Shown piece by piece: positions 10,077 through 17,898 of a stretch of 64,000 bases of DNA (positions within the stretch are counted from its first letter, which is position 1; the number at the start of each line of letters is the position of its first letter). This stretch comes from Nocardia acidivorans NBRC 108247. GTDB lineage: Bacteria; Actinomycetota; Actinomycetes; Mycobacteriales; Mycobacteriaceae. A model generated the notes under the pieces. That model was not told where the DNA came from and searched no databases. It saw nothing but the letters and a program-made list of their open reading frames with translations. The DNA lies in contig NZ_BDAW01000040.1 in assembly GCF_001625085.1 (NCBI RefSeq), positions 1 to 64,000 of the forward strand. The letters are read 5' to 3'. Both the position numbers and the translations under genes were made by a program.

Positions 10077-12578
10077 GTGCGAGTAGCGCAGTCCTGGCTG
10101 ACGGAAATCCTGCAGCGCACCACCCCCGGGTGGTCGGTGACGCCGGAGGAGCTCGACGCGGGGTTCGTCCGGGTCGGCCTGGAGGTCGAGGAGGTCGATC
10201 GGCTCCAGCGGGTGACCGGTGATATCGAGCATCCCCTCGTCGTCGGCCGGGTCGCCGAGATCACCGAGCTGACCGAGTTCAAGAAGCCGATCCGCTTCTG
10301 CAAGGTCGACATCGGTCAGCCCGAACTGCAGGAGATCGTCTGCGGCGCACGGAATTTCGCCGTCGGCGATCTCGTGGTCGTGGTGCTGCCCGGTGGTGAG
10401 CTGCCCGGCGGTTTCAAGATCGCTTCGCGAAAGACGTACGGGCACACCTCCAATGGCATGATCTGCTCGGTCGCCGAACTCGCGATCGGCAAGGACCACA
10501 ATGGGATCCTGGTGCTCGAGCCCGGCACCGCCGAACCCGGCGCGGATGCCAATGAGCTGCTCGGACTCGACGATACGGTCATCGAACTGGCCATCACCCC
10601 GGACCGCGGCTACGCCTTCTCCGTGCGCGGTCTGGCGCGGGAACTCGCCTGCGGCTTCGACCTGGAGTACCAGGATCCCGCCGTGCGCCTGCTGCCCGAC
10701 TCCGACGTCGAGGCGTGGCCGGTGCGCCTGGAACCCGAATCCCTGTGCACGCGTTTCGCGGTGCGCCGGGTCACCGGGGTCGATCCGAAGGCCGTGAGCC
10801 CGTGGTGGTTGCAGCGCCGACTGCTGCTCTCGGGTGTGCGGCCCATCTCCCCGGCCGTGGACGTCACCAACTACGTGATGCTCGAGCTCGGTCAGCCGCT
10901 GCACGCGTTCGACGCCGCCGAGGTGTCGGGCGGCCTGGTGGTGCGGCGCGCGCATAAGGGCGAGACGCTGCGCACCCTCGACGAGGTGGAGCGCACCCTC
11001 GACGCGGAAGACGTGGTGATCGCCGATGATTCGGGCGTCATCTCGCTCGCGGGCATCATGGGCGGCGCGAGCACCGAGGTCGGCGAGGAATCCACCGACA
11101 TCATTCTCGAGGCCGCCACCTGGAATCCGATCGCCGTGGCCCGCACCGCGCGTCGGCACAAGCTGGGCTCGGAGGCGAGCCGTCGCTTCGAGCGCGTTGT
11201 CGATCCCGAGCTGAACCTGGCCGCGCTGGATCGTGCCGCCACGCTGCTGGCCGAAATCGCCGGTGGCACAGTCGAATCCGTTCTCACCGATGTGCGCGTC
11301 CCGGTTCCGGCCGTCGCGCCCATCGCCATGGATATCGATCTGGCCGATCGCATCGCGGGAGTCCACTACGCGCCGGGCGCTTCCACCCGTCGTCTGCAGC
11401 AGGTCGGCTGCCTGGTCGAGGTCGGCGTCAGCGAGGCCGGACACGGTCAGCTGGTGGTCACCCCGCCGACCTGGCGACCCGACCTGACCCAGCCCGCCGA
11501 TCTGGTCGAGGAGGTGCTGCGCCTGGAGGGTCTGGACAAGATCCCGTCGGTGCTGCCCACCGCTCCGGCCGGTCGCGGCCTGACCGCCGAGCAGAAGCGC
11601 CGCCGCGCGATCAGCAAGGCGCTGGCCTTCGAGGGCTGTGTCGAGGTGCCGACGCCGGTTTTCATGGCCCGCGACGTCTTCGACGTCTGGGGTCTGGACG
11701 CGGATGATCCGCGCCGCAACACCATGCGCGTGCTGAACCCGCTCGACGCGGACCGCCCGGAACTGGCCTCGACGCTGCTGCCCGGTCTGCTGGAAGTGGC
11801 CGCGCGCAATATCTCTCGCGGTGAACGCGATCTCGCCATCTACGGCATCGCCCAGGTGGTGCGCCGCACCGAGCAGACCGGTCCGGTCGGCCCGCTGCCG
11901 GTGGATCGCCGCCCGACCGAGGACGAGATCAACGTCCTGCTGCGTTCGCTGCCCGACCAGCCGGTGCACGTGGCCGCCGTGCTGACCGGTAAGCGCGAAC
12001 CGCGTGGACCGCACGGACCGGGCCGCCCGGTCGAGGCCGCCGATGCCTTCGCCCTGGTCGACGTGGTCGCCGAGACCACCGGCCTGGTCATCGAGCGGCG
12101 TGCGACGGCGTACCTGCCGTGGCATCCGGGCCGCTGTGCCGAACTGCTGGTGGACGGCACCGTAGTCGGTCACGCCGGTGAACTGCACCCCGCCGTGCTG
12201 GAGCGCTCGGGCCTGCCCCCGCGCACCTGCGCCGTGGTCATCGACCTGGACGCCCTGCCCCTGCGCGAAAACCGTCCCGCCCCAGTGGTTTCCGCCTTCC
12301 CGGCGGTTCTACAGGATGTCTCGGTGAGCGTGGACAAGGCCGTTCCGGCGGCTTCGGTGGAGTCCGCATTGCGCACCGGCGCGGGCGAACTCCTCGAAAA
12401 GATCTCCCTTTTCGATGTCTACGAAGGCGCGCAGGCCGGTGAGGGCCGCAAATCCCTCACCTACGCATTGCGCTTCCGCGCCACCGATCGCACTCTTACC
12501 GAGGACGAGGCCAGCGCGGCCCGCGACTCGGCGGTGGCGGCTGCGGCGAATGCGGTTGGCGCGGTGTTGCGCGGATAG
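10077..12578 (+). CDS. pheT: Phenylalanine--tRNA ligase beta subunit
   Basis: 833 residues from GTG 10077 ([14 protein letters not shown]), with GAGGAAG 12 bases upstream. Domains in order: EMAP-type tRNA-binding fold (about 40-150, [26 protein letters not shown]), B3/4 editing domain (about 200-400), B5 (410-480), the inactive class II-like core, and the C-terminal anticodon-binding FDX-ACB domain ([21 protein letters not shown]...). Length equals mycobacterial PheT. Operon partner of pheS. Confidence 0.96.
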   Translation: MRVAQSWLTEILQRTTPGWSVTPEELDAGFVRVGLEVEEVDRLQRVTGDIEHPLVVGRVAEITELTEFKKPIRFCKVDIGQPELQEIVCGARNFAVGDLVVVVLPGGELPGGFKIASRKTYGHTSNGMICSVAELAIGKDHNGILVLEPGTAEPGADANELLGLDDTVIELAITPDRGYAFSVRGLARELACGFDLEYQDPAVRLLPDSDVEAWPVRLEPESLCTRFAVRRVTGVDPKAVSPWWLQRRLLLSGVRPISPAVDVTNYVMLELGQPLHAFDAAEVSGGLVVRRAHKGETLRTLDEVERTLDAEDVVIADDSGVISLAGIMGGASTEVGEESTDIILEAATWNPIAVARTARRHKLGSEASRRFERVVDPELNLAALDRAATLLAEIAGGTVESVLTDVRVPVPAVAPIAMDIDLADRIAGVHYAPGASTRRLQQVGCLVEVGVSEAGHGQLVVTPPTWRPDLTQPADLVEEVLRLEGLDKIPSVLPTAPAGRGLTAEQKRRRAISKALAFEGCVEVPTPVFMARDVFDVWGLDADDPRRNTMRVLNPLDADRPELASTLLPGLLEVAARNISRGERDLAIYGIAQVVRRTEQTGPVGPLPVDRRPTEDEINVLLRSLPDQPVHVAAVLTGKREPRGPHGPGRPVEAADAFALVDVVAETTGLVIERRATAYLPWHPGRCAELLVDGTVVGHAGELHPAVLERSGLPPRTCAVVIDLDALPLRENRPAPVVSAFPAVLQDVSVSVDKAVPAASVESALRTGAGELLEKISLFDVYEGAQAGEGRKSLTYALRFRATDRTLTEDEASAARDSAVAAAANAVGAVLRG

Positions 12579-12767
12579 CGTGACTTGACATTCACCGCGA
12601 GAGGGTTGAGCGCCGCGTCCACGGCGCACCACCCGGATGGGCAACCCAGCCCGACTGATCAGTCGGATCAGGCACAGGACCCCGGCGACTGCGGCAGCGG
12701 CTGATACGAACCATGCCCAGTTGTTCGGGGTTTCCTGCTTCCTCAGCGAGTGTCTCCCCCTTCTCAT
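12309..12767 (-). CDS. Possible small membrane protein (weak candidate)
   Basis: On the minus strand ATG 12767 is preceded by GGGAGGAGGTG, an excellent Shine-Dalgarno, and opens [19 protein letters not shown], then a hydrophobic segment [18 protein letters not shown] and a basic stretch. After about 65 residues the frame runs antisense through the end of pheT to 12309 and there looks like a shadow. Either a small protein with a degenerate 3' end or chance. Confidence 0.22.
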   Translation of the reverse strand: MRRGRHSLRKQETPNNWAWFVSAAAAVAGVLCLIRLISRAGLPIRVVRRGRGAQPSRGECQVTLSAQHRANRIRRSRHRRVAGRAGLVLGKSAIGGAEAQCVGEGFAALTGLRAFVDIEKGDLFEEFARAGAQCGLHRSRRNGLVHAHRDIL

Positions 12768-12913
12768 CACCTCCTCCCCGCCGGGGCAGCGAGGATCAGG
12801 CCAAGTCGCCCCCTCGGGATGAAGTGCCATCACCATACTGGCGGGCAGGATTGCTGCGGGTTGCTTTGGCGGGGCGGGTTTTTCAATACCTTGCGGTCGG
12901 GTAAGAAGGGTGT
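12579..12913. other. Intergenic region after pheT
   Basis: 335 bases without a confident gene. A short hairpin GCGCCG/CGGCGC (loop CGTCCA) lies about 32 bases past the pheT stop and may terminate it. The middle holds the weak minus-strand candidate described separately. The last 80 bases are G/T-rich and lead to the hydrolase ATG with AAGAAGGG as possible ribosome site. Confidence 0.5.
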
Positions 12914-13687
12914 ATGCGGCATCCGGCGGAGACGATTCTCAATGTGCTGACCTATGTTCCGGGGGATCGGCGGATCTACGCGACACCCGAACAATTCGGG
13001 GTGGGGTTCGAGGATCTGTCGCTGCGGGCCGCCGATGGCGAGACCATTAACGCGTGGTTTGTGCGGGCCGTGGGTAAGCCGTTGGGGCACATACTGTTCG
13101 CGCACGGCAACGGCGGGAATATCGGGGATCGTTCGCCGGTGCTGGCATTGCTGGCGTCCGCCGGATTCGATGTGCTGATCTTCGACTATCGGGGGTACGG
13201 GAGCAGTACCGGGCGGCCCAGTGAGCGGGGGACCTACCTGGATGCGCGAGCGGCGCGGGAGGCGTTGCTCGCGCAATCCGACATCGATCCGAAACGTATT
13301 GTGTACCTTGGGAAATCGCTCGGCGGGGGCGTGATGCTGGAGCTGGCGAATGCCTTTCCGCCCGCCGCGCTGATTCTGATGTCGACGTTCACCGGACTGC
13401 GGGATGCGGCGAAGGCGGTATATCCGTTTCTGCCGAAGATGTTCGTGCCCAACGCCTATCCGAGTGTGCGGCGGATTCGGGGGCTGACGTGTCCGGTGCT
13501 GATCATGCACGGGGATGCCGATGAACTACTGCCGGTGCGAATGGGGCGCGAATTGTTCGCGGCGGCTCCGGAGCCCAAAGAATTGGTGATCTATCCGGGC
13601 GGTGCGCATAACGACATCGTGTTGAAACCGGGGTGGGCGAATACCGTGGCGGACTGGGTGGCGAAGGTATTGCCTGCTGCGCGTTAG
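12914..13687 (+). CDS. Alpha/beta hydrolase (ABHD13/YfhR-like)
   Basis: 257 residues. HG oxyanion motif HILFAHGNGGNIGDR (about 64-78), FDYRGYGSSTG, nucleophile elbow YLGKSLGGG with Ser in G-K-S-L-G (about 139), acid in LIMHGDADELLPV, and His in YPGGAHNDI. The layout matches the serine aminopeptidase S33/DUF-type bacterial ABHD13 group; substrate unknown. Convergent with rho, only 3 bases between stops. Confidence 0.87.
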   Translation: MRHPAETILNVLTYVPGDRRIYATPEQFGVGFEDLSLRAADGETINAWFVRAVGKPLGHILFAHGNGGNIGDRSPVLALLASAGFDVLIFDYRGYGSSTGRPSERGTYLDARAAREALLAQSDIDPKRIVYLGKSLGGGVMLELANAFPPAALILMSTFTGLRDAAKAVYPFLPKMFVPNAYPSVRRIRGLTCPVLIMHGDADELLPVRMGRELFAAAPEPKELVIYPGGAHNDIVLKPGWANTVADWVAKVLPAAR

Positions 13688-13690
13688 GGA

Positions 13691-14836
13691 TTACTTGCGT
13701 GCGATATTGAGCAGGAATTCGGCATTGCTGCCGGTCTTGCGCAGGCCGTCCAACATCAGGTCCACCGCGCGCTGATCATCGAGTTCGGACAGGGTGCGAC
13801 GGAGTTTGCCCACCGCGGCGTGTTCGGCGGGGGTGTGCAGCAGATCGTCGCGGCGGGTGCTGGAGCGGGCGATATCGACGGCCGGGAAGATGTGCCGGCT
13901 CGCCAGATTCCGATCGAGTTTGAGTTCGGCATTGCCGGTGCCCTTGTACTCCTCGAAGATGATCGTATCGGCGAGCGAACCGGTCTCGACCAGGGCGGTG
14001 GCGATAATGGTGAGCGATCCGCCGTCCTCGACATTGCGGGCCGAGCCCAGGAACTTCTTGGGCGGCAGCAGTGCGGCGGCATCCATACCGCCGGACATGG
14101 TGCGCCCGGAGGAGGGTCCGGAAGTGTTGTAGGCGCGGGCGAGCCGGGTGAGCGAATCGAGTAGCACCACCACATCGCGTCCCTCCTCGACCAGGCGCTG
14201 TGCGCGTTCGATGGCCAGTTCCGCGAGCGCGGTCTGTTCGGCGGGGGAGTGGTCGAAGGTGGCGGCGATGACCTCACCGGGGACACCGCGGGTGAATTCG
14301 GTGACCTCCTCCGGGCGCTCGCCGATCAGCACCGACATGAGGTGCGCCTCCGGATGATTGGCGGCTATCCCGTGTGCGATCGCTTGCAGCACAGAGGTTT
14401 TGCCTGCCTTGGGCGGTGCGACGATGAGTGCGCGCTGCCCCTTGCCGATCGGCATGATCAGGTCGGTGACCCGGGTGGTGAGCTTGTTCGCCGTGGTCTC
14501 GAGCCGCAGCCGTTCGTCGGGATGGATGGGGGTGAGATCGGCGAAACGCGGGCGCTTGTTGGCCACGCCTGCCGGTCGTCCGTTCACCGAATCGACTCGA
14601 ATGAGCGGAGCGAGCCTGCCGCCCTTGGCATTCGGCTGCGCCAGCCCGGCGATGTCATCACCGCGGCGCAGTCCGTGTTCGCGAATCAGGTTGTTCGGGA
14701 CGTGGATGTCACCGGGGCCGGGCAGATATCCGCGGTGGCGGAGTACCGCCGTATGGCCGGTGATATCGAGGATTCCCGTTGCGGGAGAAAGTGTTTCGAT
14801 GACCTCGAGGCCGAGGTCGGGATTGATGGTGGTCAT
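13691..14836 (-). CDS. rho: Transcription termination factor Rho, short paralogue
   Basis: ATP-driven hexameric RNA translocase that ends transcription. 381 residues: a cold-shock-type RNA-binding domain (GILDITGHTAVLRHRGYLPG...DIHVPNNLIREHGLRRGD, 21-60), Walker A APPKAGKT (140-147), catalytic E173 in GERPEEV, Walker B with DSLTRLARAYN (227-237), R-loop KGTGN (298-302). It lacks both the N-terminal helical domain and the long Arg/Asn-rich insertion of the main actinobacterial Rho (about 600-700 residues). The residue before E173 is Gly (G172), where E. coli Rho has D210. Probably a second rho; long leader upstream. Confidence 0.93.
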   Translation of the reverse strand: MTTINPDLGLEVIETLSPATGILDITGHTAVLRHRGYLPGPGDIHVPNNLIREHGLRRGDDIAGLAQPNAKGGRLAPLIRVDSVNGRPAGVANKRPRFADLTPIHPDERLRLETTANKLTTRVTDLIMPIGKGQRALIVAPPKAGKTSVLQAIAHGIAANHPEAHLMSVLIGERPEEVTEFTRGVPGEVIAATFDHSPAEQTALAELAIERAQRLVEEGRDVVVLLDSLTRLARAYNTSGPSSGRTMSGGMDAAALLPPKKFLGSARNVEDGGSLTIIATALVETGSLADTIIFEEYKGTGNAELKLDRNLASRHIFPAVDIARSSTRRDDLLHTPAEHAAVGKLRRTLSELDDQRAVDLMLDGLRKTGSNAEFLLNIARK

Positions 14837-15061
14837 GAGGGTTCTCCTGAAGAAGATATGGTGAACCGAGTTCGGCTATACGACAGCGCAGGAGCTGGAT
14901 CGACAGCCGTCAGGCTGGATTCGAACTCGGGAGGGAAGAAATCCGGAGGGAGGGACTTACATCGACCTGCATCCTCGGGATTGCGACGTCACCACCGTAC
15001 GCCCCGTTCGAAATCCGCGCAAGAGCGGGGTTGGAACAGGACCCGTGACCGGGGTCGATGC
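14837..15061 (-). promoter_or_regulatory. Structured leader of the short rho gene
   Basis: 225 bases between rho and the upstream TetR stop, without a gene. Outer arms 14866-14874 (CCGAGTTCG) and 14922-14930 (CGAACTCGG) pair perfectly over 9 bases and enclose two small hairpins, CAGC/GCTG (14884-14887, 14894-14897) and CAGCC/GGCTG (14904-14908, 14913-14917): a three-way junction 30 bases before the start codon. Rho leaders are commonly targets of Rho autoregulation. Confidence 0.45.
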
Positions 15062-15679
15062 TCAGGCGGGCAGACCGGTGATGATCGGCAGCAGGTAGGC
15101 GCGCGCGAATTCCCGGAGCTGTGCGTCGGTCCGGAGCTCGAGCGCGGCGTGCGGCAGCAGAATCAGCGAATGCACTATGCGGCAGACGATTTCGGCACGT
15201 TCAGTGAGATCGCTTGCGGGAGAAAGTAGTTCGCGTTCGACGGCGCGGTCCAGGGCGTGCGCGGTGGCGGCCACCGCCATGGTGAAGATATCCGCACCGT
15301 CCACGCTGAGTTTCATGACGACACGTTCGGGCTCGAGCATCAGCATGCGTTCGGCGACCGGGTGTGCGCGCCAGCGGTTCAGCACCGTCACGAACATATC
15401 GGTGATGAGGTCCTCGATATTCCCGTGCCGTTCGGGAATGAGCGCCAGTTCGGCCAGGACCAGGGCCACCTCGCGGCTGAAGACCGCGGTCACCAGATTG
15501 TCGCGCGAGCCGATCCGGCGGTAGACGGTCACCCGGTCCACGCCCGCCTCGCGCGCGACGTCCTCGATGGTCGTCTTCTTCACCCCGACCCGCTGGAATT
15601 GGAGCAGTGCGGCGTCGAGAATCCGGGTGTTGTCATCGGCCGTGGCACGGCTGGACTGGGGTTTCGACGCGGTGGGCAC
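15062..15679 (-). CDS. TetR-family regulator of the oxidative operon
   Basis: 205 residues from GTG 15679. DNA-binding domain ILDAALLQFQRVGVKKTTIEDVAREAGVDRVTVYRRIGSRDNLVTAVF (about 19-66) is canonical TetR; the C-terminal domain is helical. Divergent from the 15778-20243 operon; the shared gap holds four GCAACA/TGTTGC half sites. Probably senses a lipid or other substrate of that operon; ligand unknown. Confidence 0.92.
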   Translation of the reverse strand: MPTASKPQSSRATADDNTRILDAALLQFQRVGVKKTTIEDVAREAGVDRVTVYRRIGSRDNLVTAVFSREVALVLAELALIPERHGNIEDLITDMFVTVLNRWRAHPVAERMLMLEPERVVMKLSVDGADIFTMAVAATAHALDRAVERELLSPASDLTERAEIVCRIVHSLILLPHAALELRTDAQLREFARAYLLPIITGLPA

Positions 15680-15707
15680 GGTTCAACGCTAGCAAATCGG
15701 GGCGATG

Positions 15708-15771
15708 GTGCAACATTTGACTAAATTTTGTTGCGTGCAACATTGCCATGGAATTTGTTGCACTGTACCTT
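15708..15771 (+). promoter_or_regulatory. Double TetR operator and leaderless promoter
   Basis: Four half sites: GCAACA 15710-15715, TGTTGC 15729-15734, GCAACA 15737-15742, TGTTGC 15756-15761. They form two palindromes of identical geometry (6-13-6), and the inner two also make TGTTGC-GT-GCAACA. A promoter reads TTGCCA at 15743-15748, 17-base spacer, TACCTT at 15766-15771, placing the transcript start at about 15778, which is ATG. The second palindrome covers this promoter, the first lies toward the TetR gene. Confidence 0.75.
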
Positions 15772-15777
15772 CGGATC

Positions 15778-16671
15778 ATGGTTGAGCAGGACGGCGCGAC
15801 GACGCGCCAGTACCGCGGGCAGGCGCACGCCATCGCCGCCCGTGACGTGCACTTCGACTTCGAATCCGTTCCGCTGCACTACATTCCGGGCGAGGTGCTG
15901 GCCACCCACATCGTGAATGTCATGCATCTGGTGCTGCCCGAGGGTGAGCGGGCGATGGCGCGGGCGCTCGCCGAGGCCCTGCCGTATATCGACGATGACC
16001 GGCTGCGTGAGGAGGTCACCGGCTTCGTCGGCCAGGAATCCACCCATGCCGGCAGCCACGAGGGCGCGCGGAATCATCTGCGCGCCCTCGGCCTGGATGT
16101 CGACTCGTATGTGCGGGCCATCGCCTGGCTGGTGGATCGCGTACTGGGTGACCACGGACTGACCGGGCGGGCTCGCGAGGAGTGGCTCAAGGAGCGGCTC
16201 GGTCTGTTCGCCGGGATGGAGCACTACACCGCGGTGCTCGGCGAGTGGCTGCTGGAAGCCGAGGTGCTCGAATCCAAGGGTATGCACCCGACCATGCTCG
16301 ATCTGGTGCGCTGGCATGGGGCCGAGGAGGTCGAGCATCGCAGTGTCGTCTACGACGCGTACATGCACGTCGACGGCGGATACGCTCGCAAGGCCCGCAC
16401 CGCGCTACTGGCCGCCGCCACCCTGCTCCCGCTGTTCATCGTCTCGACGGGCTACCTGTACCGCAAGGATCCGAGCCCCGACAAAGGCCGCTTCTGGGGC
16501 CTGCAATTCATCAATGCCACGCGACGCGGCGTAATCCCCAGCTGGACAGTCTTTTTCAAGGAGATCCCGCGCTACCTCCGCCCCGGCTTCCACCCCTCAC
16601 AGCTCGGCCCGATGGATACGGCCCTGCGCTACCTCGCCCATTCCCCCGCCGCCCGATCGGCCGACGCATGA
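15778..16671 (+). CDS. Metal-dependent hydrolase (PF10118-type)
   Basis: 297 residues. Ferritin-like helical family of predicted metal-dependent hydrolases; putative metal ligands in FVGQESTHAGSHEGARNH and in RWHGAEEVEHRSVVYDAY. C-terminal hydrophobic segment TALLAAATLLPLFIVSTGYLY suggests membrane association. I choose ATG 15778 because it coincides with the predicted transcription start; the ATG at 15748 lies inside the -35 and the operator. First gene of a four-gene operon; its stop overlaps the next ATG by 4 bases. Confidence 0.85.
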   Translation: MVEQDGATTRQYRGQAHAIAARDVHFDFESVPLHYIPGEVLATHIVNVMHLVLPEGERAMARALAEALPYIDDDRLREEVTGFVGQESTHAGSHEGARNHLRALGLDVDSYVRAIAWLVDRVLGDHGLTGRAREEWLKERLGLFAGMEHYTAVLGEWLLEAEVLESKGMHPTMLDLVRWHGAEEVEHRSVVYDAYMHVDGGYARKARTALLAAATLLPLFIVSTGYLYRKDPSPDKGRFWGLQFINATRRGVIPSWTVFFKEIPRYLRPGFHPSQLGPMDTALRYLAHSPAARSADA

Positions 16672-17876
16672 CCACCGCGAAGCGGGAGTCCGCTCGCCCC
16701 GTCGTTCCCGTGCCCTCCGGGCATGCGGCAGTTCTGTCTTCCGGCCGGGCCTTCCCCCCGTCATCCGGGCGGGCCGCCCTTCTTTCATCCTCACGGACCG
16801 GCCCCTCGTCATCCCGGTGTGCCGTCGGCCGGGATCCACACACCCCAGCGCCGCTCCTGCGACTGCTCGGCGGCGTGATGGACGCGTACCTGAAAGTATT
16901 CGTCAGCGGACCCGCAGCGGCGGTCTTGTCGCGGCCTAACCCCTTGCGGCACAGCGGATTCGACATCGACATGGTGATCGAGAAGCGGGTTCGCGAGGCC
17001 GCCGATGTGGTCGGCCTGTCGCTGCGGCGGGCGGGCGGCGGGACGCTGCCGAGCTGGCGGCCGGGTGCGCACGTGGATGTGTTCCTGCCCTCGGGTCTAC
17101 AGCGGCAGTACTCGCTGTGCGGCGATCCGGCGGATCGGGAGCGGTATCGGATCGCGGTGCGGCGGATTCCGGGCGGCAGCGGCTCGGCGGAGCTGCATGA
17201 CGCGCTGGAGGTCGGTGATCGACTGCGAATTCGCGGTCCGCGCAATGCCTTCACGCTGGTGGACGCGCCGTCCTATCTGTTCCTGGCCGGTGGTATCGGC
17301 ATTACGCCCATCCTGCCCATGGTGCGTGCGGCGGGTGCGCGCGGCCAACTCGTGTACACCGGGCGGTCACGGGCGAGTATGCCCTTCCTCGAGGAGATCG
17401 GCGCGGCGGGAATCGGGTCTGCGAGAATACTTCCCGACGATGAGTGCGGAGTGCCGGAGGTGGCGGGCATTCTCGCCGCGGCCGAACCCGGTGCGGCCGT
17501 GTACGTCTGCGGTCCGCCGCCCATGCTCGCCGCCGCACAGCGGTGTGCGTTCGAGGTGAATCCCACCGGATCACTGCATACGGAGCGGTTCTCGGCGCGA
17601 CCGGTGGTGGACGGGCGGGAATTCGATCTCACCCTGGCGCGCACCGGAACCACCGTGCGAGTCGGCGCTCAGGAAACCGCGTTGGCGGCGGTCCGCCGCG
17701 TCCTGCCCGATGTCTCCTACTCCTGCCGGCAGGGCTTCTGCGGCTCCTGCGAGGTCGGCGTCCTCTCCGGGGCGGTCGATCATCGTGATCGCCGGCTCAC
17801 CGAATCCGCACGGGCGCAACGCATATCGCTCTGCGTCTCGCGCGCGGCGGGCGATCAGCTCGTGCTCGACCTGTGA
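16668..17876 (+). CDS. PDR/VanB-type flavoreductase with C-terminal 2Fe-2S ferredoxin
   Basis: 402 residues if started at ATG 16668 (ATGA overlap). FMN/FAD barrel with RQYSLCGDP (flavin-binding RxYS), NAD domain with FLAGGIGITPILPMV, and plant-type ferredoxin CRQGFCGSCEVGVL with a distal Cys in RISLCVSRA. It passes electrons from NAD(P)H to an oxygenase partner. Residues about 10-58 are a Ser/Pro/Arg-rich low-complexity stretch encoded by REP-like DNA, after which the conserved LLRLLGGVMDAY begins. ATG 16878 is an alternative start that would delete conserved residues. Confidence 0.85.
   Translation: MTTAKRESARPVVPVPSGHAAVLSSGRAFPPSSGRAALLSSSRTGPSSSRCAVGRDPHTPAPLLRLLGGVMDAYLKVFVSGPAAAVLSRPNPLRHSGFDIDMVIEKRVREAADVVGLSLRRAGGGTLPSWRPGAHVDVFLPSGLQRQYSLCGDPADRERYRIAVRRIPGGSGSAELHDALEVGDRLRIRGPRNAFTLVDAPSYLFLAGGIGITPILPMVRAAGARGQLVYTGRSRASMPFLEEIGAAGIGSARILPDDECGVPEVAGILAAAEPGAAVYVCGPPPMLAAAQRCAFEVNPTGSLHTERFSARPVVDGREFDLTLARTGTTVRVGAQETALAAVRRVLPDVSYSCRQGFCGSCEVGVLSGAVDHRDRRLTESARAQRISLCVSRAAGDQLVLDL
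16811..16835. repeat. REP-like palindrome inside coding region
   Basis: ATCCCGG (16811-16817) and CCGGGAT (16829-16835) with flanks GTC and CCAC resemble the GTCATCCCGG...CCGGGATCCAC extragenic palindromes I associate with nocardial genomes. Similar C/G-rich fragments (CGTCGTTCCCG, CGTCATCCGGG) lie at 16699-16765. Located in frame within the flavoreductase N-terminus. Confidence 0.5.
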
Positions 17877-17898
17877 TCTCGAAGGGAATACAGCGGTC

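Noticed and set aside
10053-12188. 711-codon open frame antisense to pheT
   Set aside because: Low-complexity His/Gln/Arg/Gly-rich translation typical of antisense frames in high-G+C DNA; pheT is certain.
14915-14930. tRNA T-loop look-alike (GTTCGAATCC on the minus strand)
   Set aside because: The flanking bases cannot form a T stem and no anticodon arm or acceptor stem is present; the bases belong to the rho leader stem.
15748-15777. ATG 15748 as start of the metal-dependent hydrolase
   Set aside because: It lies in the -35 element and in the operator; the predicted transcript begins at ATG 15778.
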